DNA of 64,000 nucleotides from Zopfochytrium polystomum (lineage: Eukaryota; Chytridiomycota; Chytridiomycetes; Chytridiales; Chytridiaceae): NCBI GenBank assembly GCA_025765615.1, contig JAIVFJ010000115.1:145810-209809 (forward strand), written 5' to 3'. The number at the start of each line of letters is the position of its first letter. The first letter of the stretch is position 1. Made by a program: the position numbers and the translations under genes. Under the pieces are notes generated by a model. It was given only the letters and a program-made list of their open reading frames with translations, ran no database searches and was not told where the DNA came from. Below are positions 62,059 through 64,000 of the stretch, piece after piece.

Positions 62059-63784
62059 TCAGTTACCTGCTTGTGTGCGGTGCTCTGCTTCCACCCACCA
62101 TCGCTGCGCTGTCTTCGACACCATTGGCACAAGTTCGAATTCGGGAGGTGGACCTAGTCTTCGTACCAGCATCCATTCAAGGAACGGTACATTCATCACC
62201 GTTTGCTGTAAATAAGGGAGGGGTATACATTGCTTGGAGCCCAACTCAGAACCGCGCGATTTCCACCACTCAAGCGCAGACAGGATTTCGCCATGTTCCC
62301 ACCATCCAACCGATGCAACAGCGACAAGCTGCGGAAGGGGCCATTCCAGGGAATCAGGGACGCCACAGCGGTCACTGCCTGCTCGATTCTGCTTGTCAAC
62401 TAGCCACTCCATGATTTCCACCTCGCTGCGTTGTCAATAATGAATTGTGCTGAGTCACTCCCGGCCTCGTAGACCAGCGGAAGATTGTTGAGCGTCCACC
62501 AGTCGAAGATGTCTGGGTTTGCTGCAGCAGCTGTGATTGGACACACGAGTGGGAATATGTACTTGGTGCTTTTGAGCCACTCCAGAAGATCCTTCCTTCC
62601 TCCTCGGCACGCGTGTTTCACAATGTCCTGAGCCACCTCCGTGTCTGGAGAACCAAACGTTTGGCCCACCACTGAAAAACACAAATGTCGGCTTCCTTTA
62701 GCATGCATGGTCCCACAGCTGGTGTGCCGTGATCCCAGAAGACTGCAATTTTCGACGTGTCCTTCACTTGCAGCGGCTCGACGGCCCAATCAGCGATGGA
62801 GCGTAAGTCGAGAGAGAAGTTATCCCTCAACCAGTTTAGGACGATGGCCTTGCCTTCTATGGCGCACTCCGCCACGTCTTTGACGGAGATATTGCATCCG
62901 GTATCCTTCAGCCATTGGAGAACCGCAATATGTCCATGAGATCCAGCTTGATTGGCTGCAGCGCTGGTATGAAACGATCCATGCTCATTGCTCTCTCCTG
63001 TGAAAGCGTGGGCTGACGCTGTCTCCGCTGCCTCTCGCCTTCGACGCAGATGGGCAAGCTGAAGGGTCTCATCGCCAAAGTTTAGCTCGACAAACCACCT
63101 CGAAGGTAGGTCCACCTCTTGCTCCAGCCATTCCAGCACGTCTACTTGATTCGCGTTCGCTGCAAACTTGAGTGCGTCAGAATCCACGCGGTGAAAGCTC
63201 GATCTGCGCTGACGGCACCACTCGAGCACGCTGATATGCCCGGACCTGATCGCCTTGTCAATTGCGCTCGTCAGAGCGGCAGGGTGGTTCGCAAGATCGG
63301 GCAGGTCGCTGGCGCGGGCCAGCGATGCATCCACCAGTCGAGGACGAGCACGTGGCCATGCGACGCAGACGCAGAGGGCTCTCCTGACGAAATCATCGTA
63401 GTCATTGCTGCAGCTGAAGACGGGCCAGTCCCACCACTCGATGCGCAAGGTCCGGCACGGCAAGTCTGCCCTTTCGGCCGGCACTCGCACGACTGCGGCG
63501 TCCAGAATCCAGAATAGTGAGTCGAGGGGCTGGGTCGATCCGATCGGCTGCGTTGCGGTACGAAGGCGAAACTCGAGGAGATCGACAAGGCCACGGGCAG
63601 ATGCCTCGTACAGCGAGGCTGACCGGAGCGAGTAGAGAGCCAGAGCCTGGTGACGCTCGATCCGCAGGAGCGTCGCCAGGCGGAAACGGTCTGGGCCTGG
63701 CAGGTACTGCAGAATTGCGGTCGGTCGCGAGGGGTGCAAGGGACTGCGGCATTTTGTTTCGTCAAACTGCGCCCACTTTGCCAA
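62059..63784 (-). pseudogene. Ankyrin-type repeat protein gene with two frame breaks
   Basis: From the ATG at 63784 the frame runs to 62618 (388 residues) and then continues in two other frames to 62059. An N-terminal region like that of chytrid ankyrin proteins (LQYLPGPDRFRLATLLRI) leads to repeats of the divergent type 'A...gh..vLeWl...g': GHISVLEWCRQRRSS, NQVDVLEWLEQEVDLPS, GHIAVLQWLKDTGCN, KAIVLNWLRDNFSL; after the first break, RKDLLEWLKSTKYIFP and NPDIFDWWTLNNLPL; after the second, VEIMEWLVDKQNRAG and FLEWMLVRRLG. Breaks lie near 62660-62675 and 62430-62440 and behave like single-base losses. Repeat spacing across them is regular, so they may be errors. Such proteins usually mediate protein contacts. 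Fragments occur at 38934 and 52420. Confidence 0.7.
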
Positions 63785-64000
63785 AGCCGTTGCCGAATGG
63801 TTGGTGTGGCTTCGTAGTCCTCGACCCTGCCTCCCAGGAGTACCGCCACCTTGGGCGCTCGGGCCTCAAAGTCTCCGTTTGTGCGTGCGTGCGCTGCGGA
63901 TTTTGTACCGTTGGGCGACAGACAGCCAAGCCAAATCTCAATTCGCAATCTCGCACCCGCTTTCCCCTCCCTCTTCACCGCCAAACTTCGCTCACCTGGC
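63785..64000. other. 5' flank of the ankyrin-type gene at the window edge
   Basis: No gene seen in the last 216 bases. Confidence 0.4.

Overview
The window is nuclear DNA of a GC-rich, intron-containing fungus, most likely a zoosporic one (Chytridiomycota or a close relative). This is inferred from short GT-AG introns (47-204 bases), eukaryotic tRNAs, chitin deacetylase, an OCH1-like GT32 family, actin, class I HDAC, MINDY deubiquitinase, a p62/NBR1-like protein, and an LRR receptor and secreted Cys-module proteins of a kind typical of chytrids. No species can be named from sequence alone.

Layout. 0-5.5 kb: end of a chitin deacetylase, a tRNA-like sequence, a prenylcysteine oxidase-like gene and an F-box-like gene. 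5.7-14.1 kb: three intronless GT32 glycosyltransferase paralogues on the minus strand, with tRNA-His and a divergent actin between them. 15-23 kb: a four-exon HDAC, then a minus-strand cluster of SAM-domain genes: a truncated relic, an LRR-TM-SAM receptor with one repeat per 72-base exon, and a shorter TM-SAM gene. 23.5-27.7 kb: RRM/RS/RGG RNA-binding protein and MINDY deubiquitinase. 28-34.4 kb: two secreted mosaic proteins built from a repeated Cys module, the first with a HExxE peptidase-like domain. 35.5-41.3 kb: tRNA-Val, a PB1-ZZ-UBA gene and its frameshifted duplicate, with a GST between them. 43.6-45 kb: frameshifted GNAT and small secreted-protein copies. 46.1-48.7 kb: an array of 16 short structured RNA-like hairpins. 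49.7-51.8 kb: an intact small secreted protein and a CHCHD2/Mix17 gene. 52.4-63.8 kb: an ankyrin-like relic, a dynamin-family GTPase with two frameshifts, two decayed peptidase-like units and a broken ankyrin-type gene.

The most unusual element is the array at 46.45-48.54 kb. Each unit is about 73-80 nt. A 5' strand of about 27 bases (core TATGAGGTCGAAAACAAG) is almost invariant. A 3' strand varies but stays able to pair with it, and the apical hairpin differs in sequence from unit to unit. Units are separated by unrelated spacers, several alternate between two subtypes, and the whole lies between a TATA box and an AATAAA. This resembles a cluster of pre-miRNA-like or other processed hairpin RNAs and matches no family I can recognise.

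A second theme is reading-frame quality. The multi-exon genes I could follow to the left of 38.9 kb are open throughout, whereas most genes from 40 to 63.8 kb carry single-base indels, mostly +1. This is either decay of a duplicated region or residual assembly error, and raw reads would settle it.
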